Assembly (NCBI GenBank): GCA_029959085.1
Contig: JARWIR010000013.1
Coordinates: 10,975,186 to 11,039,185, forward strand
Origin: Nemophila menziesii
Lineage: Eukaryota; Streptophyta; Magnoliopsida; Boraginales; Hydrophyllaceae
Direction: 5' to 3'
DNA length: 64,000 nt
Position 1 is the stretch's first letter, and every line of letters starts with the position of its first letter. The notes beneath the pieces were generated by a model. That model was not told the DNA's origin and did not search any database. It saw only the letters and a list, made by a program, of their open reading frames with translations. Of the stretch, positions 35,120 through 46,102 are shown one piece after another. The translations under genes were made by a program, and so were the position numbers.

Positions 35120-36816
35120 ATGGATCTATGCGTTTTAATTGCAAACCAAACCAATGTATCCTTAAAGTTAGCAACTCACCTTCTGTCAACGTCGACGGAG
35201 GCAAAAAACTCTAACGTCGTCTTCTCACCCGTCTCTATTCAAGTAATATTGGGCCTGATCATCGCAGGGTCTAAAGGCCCAACTCAGGACCAGTTATTCT
35301 CCTTCTTCAACTCCAAGTCCATTGATGACGTCAACATTCTTACTTCTCAGCTTGTTAACGTCATCTTCTCTGACGGAAGCTCTTCCGGTGGCCCACGGTT
35401 GTTGTTTGCTAATGGCGTTTGGGTTGACCAGTCCATGCCTTTTAAAACATCTTTCCAACAAGTGGTTAATAATGTCTACAAGGCCGCTTCGTACCAAGTT
35501 GACTTTAGAACCAAGGTAAATAAAAATGGAATAGGTCAAAAATCCATAATCTTGTAGTAAGTTTCTTTTGCATTTTATAGATGTTTATGGAAGACGGGTA
35601 TGTTAAAATATATGATAATTTTTAAACGTTTCGATTAATTATACTACATATGCGAAAACAATTGCAGTAAAATTAGTATAAATATTGATTTTGAATCTAT
35701 GAAGAATTTCTTACATGGGGGTGTGTAAATGTCTTATCTTTATTAGTATTCCTTCGGTTAGCTAAAGTATGTGTGAAAATAAGTAGAAAAAAGGAACAAG
35801 AATGGAGATTTATGATCTATTTCACATAGGTTGATAGTGATTCTTTAATAAGCTTTTGTTTATGGTATTGCAAATTTGGGTAAATTTGCACCATTGGTCC
35901 CTCTGTTATGTGCCAAGTAGGAAATATATACACAGGGGGAGGTTCGCAATGTTAATATGTATGACACATAGGACCATAATTGGTGCAACTATACATCTAC
36001 TAATTTTATGATTTCTACAATATGTTGTTAAAGCATGTCGAGGTAATTAAAGAAGTAAATCAATGGGTGAAAACTGAAACACGTGGCCTTATTAAGAAGA
36101 TTCTTTCACCAGACTCCATTGATAATACAGCAAGACTCATCTTTGCAAATGCACTATACTTTAAAGGAGCCTGGAACAAGAAATTTGATCCCTCAAAGAC
36201 AAAGGATCACAATTTCCATCTTCTTGATGGAACCTCGATTCAAGTACCATTCATGACCAGCAAAAAAAAACAATACATACGCGCCTTTGATTCCTACAAA
36301 GTGTTGAACCTTTTTTATGAACAAGGTGAGGATACACGAAGCTTTTCAATGTACATTTTTCTCCCGAATGCGAAGGATGGACTCTCAAATTTGGTCAAGA
36401 ATATAAGCTCCGAACCAGGATTTTTAGATAATCACCTCGAGTATACAAAACAAGCAGTGGGTAATTTCCTTATCCCAAAATTTAAAATGTCTTTTGGATT
36501 TGAAGCTAAAGAAGTTCTTAAAGGACTAGGGGTGGTTTCGCTATTCTCTAAAGGTGATCTTACTGAGATGGTGAACTCTATTGAGAGTGAAGATTTGTAT
36601 GTTTCGGATATTATGCACAAATCTTTTATCGAGGTTAATGAGGAAGGCACAGAAGCTGCGGCTGTTACTGCTGTAGGAGTTTATAGAACAACATCTCTAA
36701 GAGTTGTTGAAAAGTTAGATTTTGTTGCTGACCATCCATTCCTCTTCGTTATTAGAGAAAACATGACTGGAGTTGTGTTGTTCCTAGGTCAAGTGCTTAA
36801 TCCTTTGCTTTCCTAG
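35120..36816 (+). CDS. Serpin S3, 2 exons, probable mosaic gene
   Basis: Exons 35120-35515 and 36034-36816 give 392 aa with all the serpin blocks seen in S2. From the promoter to the hinge it differs from S2 at only a few positions. In exon 1 these are Arg4 to Cys, a Phe to Ser change and a Ser to Leu change in the RLSFANG block. From the codon after the hinge block (about 36676) it follows S4 instead, both in the loop (AVGVYRTTSLRVVEK, against AVGVCMATSLRVVEK in S4) and in the 3' flank. P1 counts to Thr, with Arg at P2. A one-residue shift would put Arg at P1. No stop or splice defect is seen, so it may be functional, though the LINE insertion could change its expression. Confidence 0.9.
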
Positions 36817-37800
36817 CTAGTTGATGTTCTTATTTTTTACACGGTCTTGTTGTGTGGAGTGCACATCGTGTTGTATGTGAAGTTTGACAATATGGTGTTG
36901 TTTGAAAATACGCAATTTGTTTGTAATGTTTTCTTAGTAAGATTTAGGTGGACTTATCGTATAAAACCATAGAAGGTTGATCCATCCTGATCATATAGTA
37001 TCCCAATCTTACTTCAATTATTGTAAGATTCGTTTCAGTTTGGAAGTCAGTAAATTTACTTAATTACTTTTTGACACTTGTTTTTATTTAATATAACTGA
37101 TGTTGAGGACAGTGAGATCTAATCTTCTACAAATCTCCAAAGCGAGATAAATAAACCACTCATGACGTTGTTCAGACACATCAGTTTTGTGCTGCGTATC
37201 ACCACAAGCCATTTGGTTTGTCAATATGGGTAAGATAATTGCTCTAAATTCAGTCAACTAGTCCGCACTTTATTTTCTGATCTACCAAAAAAGGTGTAGA
37301 AACCTTATAAGAATGAAAGAACATAGGGAAAATGACTTAAATGGGTACTTGAACTAATCTTACGGGCATCACGGTGGAACCTAAAATACTTAATGTAATG
37401 CAAACGAAAGTCATTTAACCAGTTTCCATCTAAGATTACTTTCAATTTGAGATTTTTGACGACATTTTAGACGAAAATCATCACCATCCCCGGCCCAACC
37501 TCCACCGCACAACCAAACCCACAATTGACTATCATCTTCATGCAAACACAGAGAAACAAGAAATTTGAAGTTTTGAGTTAGTTCTTGTGTACATGAGATT
37601 CAAAGATGGTTGATTTCTCGAATGTTCCCATTAATTATCCTGTAGCTGAGATTAGAGAAGAATAAGAGGGGAGAGTTAAACAAAATTATAAAAGGTAAAT
37701 GTCTAAATTCCCCTTAAAACCTCATAGTAACGGTAAAATTGGATGAAAACTTGTCAAAGGCTTAGATGAGTCTTTAACATTAGTTCATGAACCGATGTCT

Positions 37801-37920
37801 TTTTTTTTTTTTTTGTTACACAGGAGAGCCACTTTGGACTCGGAGTCATTGACTCGGTTCGAACCTGCACCACTAGATTGGTAGACAAGGCCCTGGCCAG
37901 TGAGCTAATCCCATTTGGTT
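37801..37920 (-). mobile_element. tRNA-derived SINE, 120 bp
   Basis: On the minus strand it begins near AAAACCAAATGGGATTAGCT, with an A-box-like TAGCTCACTGG and the B box GGTTCGAACCG, and ends in an A run (the T run at 37801-37814 on the plus strand). It is flanked by a perfect 17-bp duplication TTCATGAACCGATGTCT (37784-37800 and 37921-37937). A related, older copy lies at about 45483-45602. Confidence 0.88.
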
Positions 37921-38235
37921 TTCATGAACCGATGTCTTACATTAACTAGTTTAAGAAATAAATTCAGGGAACCAATTTAGCCATTTTGCCAAGAAAATAT
38001 AACTATAACTAAAAGAGACTATTTAGGGGAAAGAAAGAGAAGCAAACACAAAGTATTGAAGATTTAATTTCATTTCATAACATTCAAGCTCAGAATTACA
38101 GTCGAAATTAAGTAAATGACAATCACTATGTTTTATTTGAACAAAAAATAAAAACAAATACTATGTTCCCCTAAGCACTATGCTAATAATGAAGGAATTG
38201 GAAATTCTCAATCAATCTATTCCAGAAAAAGTTGA

Positions 38236-38407
38236 TTATTCATGCAAGAATTGGTTAATGCTCTGGTGAAGAGCACCATTCCTGAACTGTCTTCTCTTAT
38301 CATGAAGATGAATGGATGATCAGCTATGAACTTTATAGGTGGTTTTGGTGGTGCACAAGTTGGAATTAATCCCAAAGAATAAGTCACAACTGCAGCTTCT
38401 GTTCCTT
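38236..38407 (-). pseudogene. Serpin C-terminal fragment (S5 prime)
   Basis: Only the last 57 or so codons of a minus-strand serpin: hinge GTEAAVVT, a loop YSLGLIPTCAPPKPP, then KFIADHPFIFMIREDSSG and VLFTRALTNSCMN. Everything upstream is missing. Unlike S5, its loop is uninterrupted, which shows the sequence S5 had before its 20-bp deletion. The usual stop codon is lost here. Confidence 0.85.
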
Positions 38408-38690
38408 TTGTAAGTTCTTACTTTCAAAAGCAATGATGTCTAGTCTCTAATATCTTTAAGAACCTTGGTTATAACTTGATATTAAAAAGAGTAATGATAA
38501 TACATTGTTCCTCTTTGTTTTACTCTTGTATCAATTTCTATGTACAAAATTTAAATGTTAATAAAATCGTTTTTTTTTTTTGAATTATTAATTTTTTCTC
38601 TTATTAAATGTTATGAATAAACAGTGGTGCAATAATGAAAAAAAAAAATATAAGCGTTTGAAAGATATATAGCATTACTATTTTAAAAAT

Positions 38691-38882
38691 GAGTAATGAT
38701 ATATACCATTCAAATTCATACCACCCAAATACCATTCAACGACGTGGCGTGAATTGGTTGGTTACAAATCTTTAATCAAATCAAAAAAATAAATACATTA
38801 CCTATTTGTAACTAACCAATTCACGGCACGTCATTGGGTGATATTTGGGTGATATGAATTTGGGTGGTATATATCATTACTT
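38691..38882. mobile_element. Mutator-type foldback MITE, 192 bp, copy 1
   Basis: Long imperfect inverted repeats (about 75 bp each) with tips GAGTAATGATATATACC. Flanked by a perfect 9-bp duplication TTTAAAAAT (38682-38690 and 38883-38891). No coding content. The element at 53361-53552 is also 192 bp and shares the GAGTAATG tip. A partial end-like sequence follows at about 38921-38957. Confidence 0.85.
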
Positions 38883-39059
38883 TTTAAAAATCGACATGGA
38901 ATGGAATAATAAATGTGTTTTTTTGGGTGGTATGAACGTGGATGGTATATATCCTTATAATTTGTCAAATGAAAAGATGGAAATTTTCTTCTACTTTCGA
39001 AGGAAGTAAGTTTACTCCGTCTCTTGTCTCGAATCTCGGTAGTCCATAACGTTTTCCCA

Positions 39060-39149
39060 ACCTTGTAAAGTCAACTAGTCGGAAAACTATATATAAAGCG
39101 TCGTGCATGCAAAGAGCTTCCCTCATCAATACATTTCACCTCTTGAACA
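39060..39149 (+). promoter_or_regulatory. Core promoter and leader of serpin S4
   Basis: TATA box TATATATA at 39089-39096, followed by GCGTCGTGCATGCAAAGAG with the RY core. The upstream copy of the CGTCGTGCA motif, present in S1-S3, is missing here. Confidence 0.55.
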
Positions 39150-40887
39150 ATGGACCTACGCGTTTTAATTGCAAACCAGACCAACGTTTCCTTAAGGTTA
39201 GCAACTCACCTTCTGTCAACAATGGAGGACAAAAACTCTAACGCCGTCTTCTCACCGGTCTCTATTCAAGTGATATTGGGCCTTATCGCCGCAGGGTCTA
39301 CAGGCCCAACTCTGGACCAGCTATTTTCCTTCCTCAACTCCAACTCCATTGATGACGTCAACATTCTTACTTCTCAGCTTGTCAACGTCATCTTCTCTGA
39401 CGGAAGCTCTGCTGGTGGTCCACTGTTGTCGTTCGCTAACGGCGCTTGGGTTGACCAGACAATGCCCTTCAAAACATCTTTCAAACATGTGCTTAATAAT
39501 GTCTACAGGGCTGCTTCTTACCAAGTTGACTTCCGAAATAAGGTAAAAAAATTAAAAATGTCAAAGTTTTTTTTTTTTTTTAAAGAATATTGCTTTGTAT
39601 AGATGTTTTTTACCCTTGGGTTCTGACAAAAAAAAAAACTTGGGTAAATTTAAATTTTTTAATCTGTTCGATTAATTATACTAAATGTGGGGAAATTTGA
39701 ATCAAAATTAGAATAAAGATTGATTTTGAAATTTGAATCTACTTAATGGTATAGTAATGGTTTTGTGTAAAAATCTATTATTAGTATCCCTTAATGAGCC
39801 GAAGAATGTGCGAAAAAGTTGAAAAAAGGAACAAGAATGGAGCTGTGATTTTTTTATAGGCTTGTTTATGTTACAGTAAATTTGGGTTAATCGCACCAGT
39901 GGTCCCTCTGTTAACCGCAATAGTTAAATAAACTTGTATTTGAAAGTAGGAAATATACTGAGGGAGAGACACCGAGGGTATATTTCATCCTTCTTGAAAA
40001 ACATGAGCGTGTTTGGCTATTTTGCTTACCCTTAAGACCATTAGTGTAACTATTTATACATCTACTAATTTTATGATTTCTGCAACATGTTGTTGAAGCA
40101 TGTTGAGATAATTAAAGAAGTAAATCTATGGGCGAAAACTGAAACACGTGGCCTTATCGAGGAGATTCTTCCAAAGGACTCCTTAAATGATACAACAAGA
40201 CTTACTTTTGCAAATGCACTATACTTTAAAGGAGCTTGGGACCAGAAATTCGATCCCTCAAAGACGAAGGATCACGATTTCCATCTTCTGGATGGAACCT
40301 CGATTCAAGTACCATTCATGACAAGCAAAAGAGGACAATACCTCCGCGCATTTGATTCCTTCAAAGTGTTGAGTCTTCCTTATGAACAAGGTGAGGATAA
40401 ACGTAAGTTTTCAATGTACATTTTTCTCCCAAACGCTAAAGATGGACTTTCGGATTTGGTCAAGAATATAAGCTCTGAACATGGATTTTTAGATCGTCAC
40501 CTCGTGTATTCACAACAAGCAGTGGGTAGTTTCCTTATCCCGAAGTTTAAAATTACTTTTGGATTTGAGGCTAAGGAAATTCTTAAAGGACTAGGGGTGG
40601 TTTCACTTTTCAGTGATGGTGATCTTACTGAGATGGTGGAGTCTCTGGAAGAAAACACAGAAGAATTGTATGTTTCAGAGATTTTTCACAAGTCTTTTAT
40701 TGAGGTTAATGAGGAAGGCACAGAAGCTGCAGCTGTTAGTGCTGTAGGAGTTTGCATGGCAACATCGCTAAGAGTTGTTGAAAAGGTAGATTTTGTTGCT
40801 GACCATCCATTCCTCTTCGTTATTAAAGAAAACGTTACTGGAGTTGTGTTGTTCCTAGGTCAAGTGCTTAATCCTTTGCTTTCTTAG
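39150..40887 (+). CDS. Serpin S4, 2 exons
   Basis: Exons 39150-39542 and 40099-40887 give 393 aa. Exon 1 is one codon shorter than in S1-S3 (STMEDKN in place of STSTEAKN), and exon 2 has extra residues after EMVESLEENTEE. The serpin blocks VFSPVSIQVILGLIAAGS, FANALYFKGAWDQKF, hinge NEEGTEAAAVS and FVADHPFLF are all present. The loop reads AVGVCMATSLRVVEK. Counting from the hinge Gly gives Ala at P1 and Met at P2, so the likely target differs from that of S2. As in other plant serpins no signal peptide is visible. Intact and probably functional. Confidence 0.92.
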
Positions 40888-41990
40888 TTGATCTTCTTAT
40901 TTTTTACACGGTCTTGTTGTGTGAAGTGCACATCGTGTTGTATGTGAAGTTTGACAATATGGTGTTATGAGAGGAACAATGTGTGTTGTTGTAGATATGT
41001 AATCTGTTTGTAACGTTTTCTTAGTAAGATTGAGGTGGACTTGTCGTATAAAACCATAGAATGTTGATCCATCCGAATCATAATACCCCAATCTTACTTC
41101 AATTATTTGTAATATTTAATTCCGTATTTACTTAATTGCTTTTTGACACTTGTTTTGTTTTAATATACCTGATGTTGAGGACACTGGACAGTGAGATCTA
41201 ATCTTCTACAAGTCTCCAAAGCGAGAAAAATAAACCACTCATGACCTTGTTCAGACACATCAGTTTTGTGTTAATTATCACCACAAGCCATTTGGTTTGT
41301 CAATATGGGTAAGATAATTGCTCTAAATTCAGTCTGCTAGTCCGCACTTTATTTTCTGATCGACCAAAAAAGGTGTAGAAACTTTATAAGAATGAAAGAA
41401 CACAAGGAAAATGACGTAAATGGTCCTTGAACTAATCTTACGGCATCACAGTGGAACCTAAAATACTTAATGTAATGCAAACGGAAGTCCTTTAACCAGT
41501 CTCCCGTGCCTTAAAGAGATAAATTCAGGGGGCCATTTTGCCAAGAAAATATAACTAAAACTAAAAGAGACTATTCAAGGGAAAGAAAGAGAAGCAAACA
41601 CAAAGTATTGAAGAATTAATTTAATTTCATTTCATAACATTCAAGCTCAGAATTACAGTCGAAATTAAGTAAATGACAAACACTATGTTTTATTTGAACA
41701 AAAAATAAAGACAAATACTATGTTCCCCTAAGCACTATGCTAATAATGAAGGAATTGGAAATTCTCAATCAATCTATCCCAGAAAAAGTTAATTAATTCA
41801 TGCAAGTATTGGTTAATGCTCCGGTGAAGAGCACCATTCCTGAACTGTCTTCTCTTATCATGAACATGAACGGATGATCAGCTATGAACTTTATAGGTTG
41901 GAATTAGTCTAACAGAGTAAGTCACAACTGCAGCTTCTGTTCCTTCTTCGTCTACTTCAATAATAGCTTTTTGAATAATTTTCGAGATAT
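40888..41990. repeat. Segmental duplication, copy B (S4 3' flank)
   Basis: Counterpart of 36817-38407. Contains the S4 3' flank and the 3' end of the inverted serpin S5. It lacks the roughly 500-bp stretch, with the SINE, found in copy A. Confidence 0.8.
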
Positions 41991-43262
41991 GGAATTGGAA
42001 AGGATAATTAATGTCTACCCTCTCTGTCAACTCTCGATTATCCTCATCAAAAGGCAGTGTTAATCCAGATTTCATCATTGTTTCATGAATCTCATCACCA
42101 ATCTTGTATGAGAATTTGAACTTTGGAATCAATAAATCAACCTCTTCATTCCGTAGCATGAAATTTAGGGTAAAGAAACTAGGGTCAGAGTTCACCTTCT
42201 GCAACAGATCTCCCAATCCATGATTTTTATTTGGAAAAAAAATATACATTGCAAATTCTTTAGAATTCTTATAAAAAGCTCCTCTTTTATAATGGATTCT
42301 GACAACCTGGAGATCATCAAACGAGCCATACAGATAATATGAACAATGTTTCATGAAAGGGACTGACACTCTTCCACCATTGAGAAGGTAAAAGTCCAAT
42401 TTTCGTGTATTACATGGCTTGAATTTTTCTTTCCTAGCACCTTTGAAGTATAATGCATTACCAAGTAGGCACATCGAATCAGGAGTAAAATCTTCATGAT
42501 TCAGAACATTTGTTATAAGTCCTCTATATTCAGTTTTAGCCCACAAGTTAGCTTCAGATACAACCTGATCAGCCTGCAAAGGCATCCATATAAATTTGTT
42601 AATAGTTAAACACAATGGTCGGATTCATTAATTTTCCTATATGAGGGATAAAATTTAGACACATGCGTGGGATCAGCGAATTGAACAGAAAAAAATCAGG
42701 CTAAAAAAACTCCAATTTCTTTTTTGTAGGCGTGTAAATATCGGATTAGTGGGGCAAGCTATTGTAATTTTTATAATAACGTTTTTCCTAAAACAATATT
42801 TTTAGGACAAATACTTATGACTTCATATTTTTAGGAAGTTCAAAACATAAATAATAAATATGTAGAGGACAAAACAATTACTTTTGAAACGAGTGAAGGG
42901 ATTTAGTATAAAATATCAACCGATTTTATTAACTACCTAATTTATTAACTGAAATATAAAACAAACTTGTATCTATTAAGGGTATATACCCGGGGTTGGG
43001 GGCACCTACCCGAAAAGACTTTTTGGGGTCGATTTTTAGTCTGAGGAGGCTAATATTCATGTAAGAGGTAGCTAATTTTTCAGGGTAGAGGCTAGTTAGA
43101 CACGGGGCTAAAGGTTTTTTTCCCTAAACAAAAAATCTAGCAAAATTTAAAGGACATATATGATTATTTCGAATATCTGAAGGACTAATTATGTAACAAT
43201 CAGTTTGTAGCGAAATATAGACATACCTAGGTAGCAAAATCAACGTTTCCAGCTTCTCCTTT
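41793..43262 (-). pseudogene. Serpin S5 pseudogene
   Basis: Exon 2 begins at 42573 (ADQVVSEANLWAKTE) and is serpin-like throughout: LLGNALYFKGA, FAMYIFFPNKNHGLGDL, LLIPKFKFSY and hinge VDEEGTEAAVVT. Next to the 38.3-kb fragment, 20 bases of the reactive loop are missing near 41897. This shifts the frame and stops it at 41878, and the expected C-terminus (FIADHPFMF...) reads on in another frame to 41793. Of exon 1 only the last 35 bp or so survive (43228-43262, EAGNVDFA), followed by a TAG at the splice site. It cannot make a full serpin. Its 3' flank matches those of S6 and the 38.3-kb fragment. Confidence 0.88.
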
Positions 43263-43563
43263 AAACTGAAAAAATCTATTGCAGATTCGTAATTCCTTTA
43301 GATGTTTTGCTCGGAAAAGATATGGTTGGGGAGGGTATTATAGGTGTTATATCATTGTAAAATATCAAAATGCCAAAGTACACCAAGAGAGTGAGCAACA
43401 TTAGTAGTCAATTAGACCCACTCTGTTAAAATAAACAGAAAAATGGATGGAGGGGTGTATCAGCAACATTACTAGTACCACGGGGTGTATCAACATCAAT
43501 AGTACCACGAGGGTGTATCAAATTATTAAAAAAGTACAGGGACTGTTTCAGTGAATTGCGAAT
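42992..43563. other. Decayed S5 intron and upstream DNA
   Basis: Apart from the exon 1 scrap at 43228-43262, no gene. Near 43450-43570 a short phrase GGGGTGTATCA/AGGGGTGTA is repeated with AGTACCACG, apparently a small local duplication. Confidence 0.35.
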
Positions 43564-43843
43564 AGTACAGGGGTGTAATGGCTAATAATTCAAATAAAAA
43601 TTTCATTCCATAACATTCAATCTCAGAACTTAGGAGGATTACAATCAAAATCAAGTATACCACAAATATTATGTTTTTTTTTCTACCTCTAAGCGATGTG
43701 CTAATAGTGAAAGAACTAAAAGTAATTCTCAATCTTTTTTTTTGTTGTTCGAAAGCATAATAACTTTATCTCACTCTGTCTTTTTCACCGCTTGTATATA
43801 TAAAATAAGATAGTTTAAAAGGTTACAATACTTAAGATTTTAG

Positions 43844-45325
43844 CTAAAATTGCAAGCAAGGATTGATTAAAGCTCCGGTGAAGAGCACAAGTCCTGAACT
43901 CTCTTCTCTTATCATGAACATGAATGGATGATCAGCTATGAACCTTATAGGTAGTGTTGGTGGTGTGTATCTACCAAAACCACAAGTCATAGTCACAGCT
44001 GCAGCTTCTATTCCTTTTTCATCTACTTCAATAAAAGCTTTTTGAACAATTTTTGAGAAATAGAAAGGAATATTAACATCTACCATTTCTGTCAACTCTT
44101 GACAATGCTCATTAAAAGGTAGTGTTAATCCCGTCTTCATCATTATTTCACGACCTTGATAAGTCATATACTTGAATTTGAACTTTGGAATCGATAAATC
44201 AACCTTTACATTCTGTAACATGAAATTTTGAGTAAAGAAACTAGGGTTTGAGTTCACCTTCTGCAATAAATCTCCCAATCCATGAATTTCATTTGGAAGA
44301 AAAATATACATTGCAAATTCTTTATTATCTCCACCTTGATATGGGATTTTAACAACCTGGAGATCACCAAACGATCCATACGGATAATATGAACAACGTC
44401 TCATTAAAGGGGCTGGCATTTTTCCTCCATTGAGAAGGTAAAAGATCGATATCTGAGTATCATTTGGGTCGAATTTATCTCTCCAAGCACCTTTAAAGTA
44501 TAATGCATTACCAAGGAGGCATATCAAATCAGGAGTAAGATCTCCACGATTCAGAATATCTGTTATAAGTCCTCTTGTTTCAGTTTTAGCCCACAAGTTA
44601 GCTTCAAATACTACCTGATCAGCCTGCAATTGCATCCAATATGTTAATAGTTAAACAAAGACTTATTACATTGATTAGTAAATAAGTGAAGAGCTCAAAT
44701 AATAAATATATACTAGAGAGGGATTTAGAATAAAACATCTATCTCTATTATTAACTGGAATATAATTAGATCTGCTCCTAAGCTAAAGTCTTAACAGACA
44801 TTTGTACTGTCCAGAAAATACTAACGCTTTGTGGTGTTATTGCTAATTTTGGTGGTTTTTTTTGTAAGTTGTAAAACTTGGGTATATTTAAATATCTCAA
44901 GGACTAATGATGGAGTATATAATAATGATGGAAGAAACTTTATTGAATATAGACAATCATACCTCATTAGCGAAATCAACGTTTCTAGCTTCTCCTTTAC
45001 AGAAGTTTTGAACAAACAACCGATAAGAATCTGTTAATGGAAACCTTCTATCCACCCAGACACCATTAACAAGATTCACCTCAGGACCACCATTGCTTTT
45101 ACATGTGGCAACATTCATCATTTGAGAAAAAGTAGACTTTAAATCATTAAGGTTGTTGAATCCAAGAAAACTAAGCATCTGCTGTAAAGTGTTTCCAGTT
45201 GCTCCAGCAGCGATCATGTTCAATACCGAATTGAATGATAACGGAGACACCACAATGTTCTTGTTTGAATTCTTTTGGAGTTCAATCTGTAAAAGATGTC
45301 CGCACACGTGTGCACAAAAATCCAT
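43844..45325 (-). CDS. Serpin S6, minus strand, 2 exons
   Basis: Exons 45325-44963 and 44623-43844 give 380 aa. The start MDFCAHVCGHLLQ is chosen because it aligns with the N-terminus of other plant serpins and follows a TATA box (minus strand, about 45408-45396) by about 75 bp. Family blocks: VVSPLSFNSVLNMIAAGATG, LVNGVWVDRRFP, LLGNALYFKGAW, FAMYIFLPNEIHGLGDL, FIADHPFMFMIRE and VLFTGALINPC. The hinge is unusual: DEKGIEAAAVT, with Lys at P16 and Ile at P14, where plant serpins normally have Thr. The loop continues MTCGFGRYTPPTLPIR, giving Arg at P1. The bulky P14 residue might hinder loop insertion and turn it into a substrate or a non-inhibitory serpin (an inference). Otherwise intact. Confidence 0.9.
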
Positions 45326-45395
45326 CTTTGGCTTAGATTTTTTTTTTTTTTCTGGCTTAGATTGTTGTATGTGCTTGACTATTCGCAAAACTAAG

Positions 45396-45408
45396 CTATA
45401 TATATAAG
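45396..45408 (-). promoter_or_regulatory. TATA box of serpin S6
   Basis: TATATATATA on the minus strand, about 75 bp upstream of the chosen start codon. The CGTCGTGCA motif of S1-S4 is absent, so this gene has a different core promoter. Confidence 0.55.
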
Positions 45409-45483
45409 ACTTGTAATCTATGTAAACCACTAAGCGTTTGAATTAAGCTACAACGATATATTATGGAAAATTTCTCCTAGAAC

Positions 45484-45602
45484 TTTTTTTTTTTTTTAAT
45501 TATGGAAGAACCACTTTTTAGACTCAGTATTATTGACATAATTTTAACATGTACAGCAGAATAACGAGGCTCTTGCTAGTTCAACTAGCCCCAACTGATT
45601 TT
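45484..45602 (-). mobile_element. Older copy of the SINE family
   Basis: On the minus strand it ends in an A run (the T run at 45486-45499). The 60 bp before the tail match the SINE at 37801-37920 (GTCAATAATACTGAGTC against GTCAATGACTCCGAGTC, then AAAGTGG.TCT). The tRNA-like part is decayed and no duplication is visible. A separate box B-like AGTTCGAATCC at about 45655 may belong to another fragment. Confidence 0.5.
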
Positions 45603-46102
45603 TAACTGGCTAGAGCCTTGTTATTTCTTCAACACTCAAAAGGGAGGTTCATAGTTCGAATCCTCTCCCTAACGGGTATAAAGTGAGAAATACAAGACTC
45701 GAACCTCTCCCTGAACATGGATAACCTAGTTCTGATTTACCATAAAAATATATATGGGGAGACATATATATCTCTATAGGATTAGTCGGGTGCATGCAAG
45801 CTAGCTCGGATCGCCCATGTACCAAAAAAAACCCAACTGGTTTACTCTAAAATCTTAATGAACAAAACAAAAAGGAAAAAATGCAAAAACAACTCAAAAA
45901 ATATGTTAAAATTAAAAGAATTGGAATGCAAAAACTAAACTTTGGGCGATTTAACTGCAACTGTCACACCAGAATCACTAAATAGTTTCAGAATTGATTT
46001 TTGATATTAAAATATCCATACCAACTGATAAATTATAATTATTAATAAATTTTTGAAAAGTAATAAACCATAAAAAAATCAAATATCTTTATTATTATCA
46101 AA
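45603..46102. other. Intergenic, nothing firm
   Basis: Contains tRNA-like box B words (TTCGAATCC near 45656, CTCGAACCTC near 45698), perhaps from decayed SINEs. No gene seen. Confidence 0.35.

Larger units (their letters stand above)
36817..38407. repeat. Segmental duplication, copy A (S3 3' flank)
   Basis: Matches 40888-41990 in the same orientation, including the 3' flank of the plus-strand serpin and the inverted 3' end of a minus-strand serpin. Copy A is longer by about 500 bp (about 37425-37955), part of which is a SINE insertion. The match ends at about 38407 inside the inverted serpin piece. Confidence 0.8.

Noticed and set aside
37801..37920. tRNA gene
   Set aside because: Has A and B boxes but no cloverleaf I could draw, carries an A tail and sits between 17-bp duplications, so it is a SINE.
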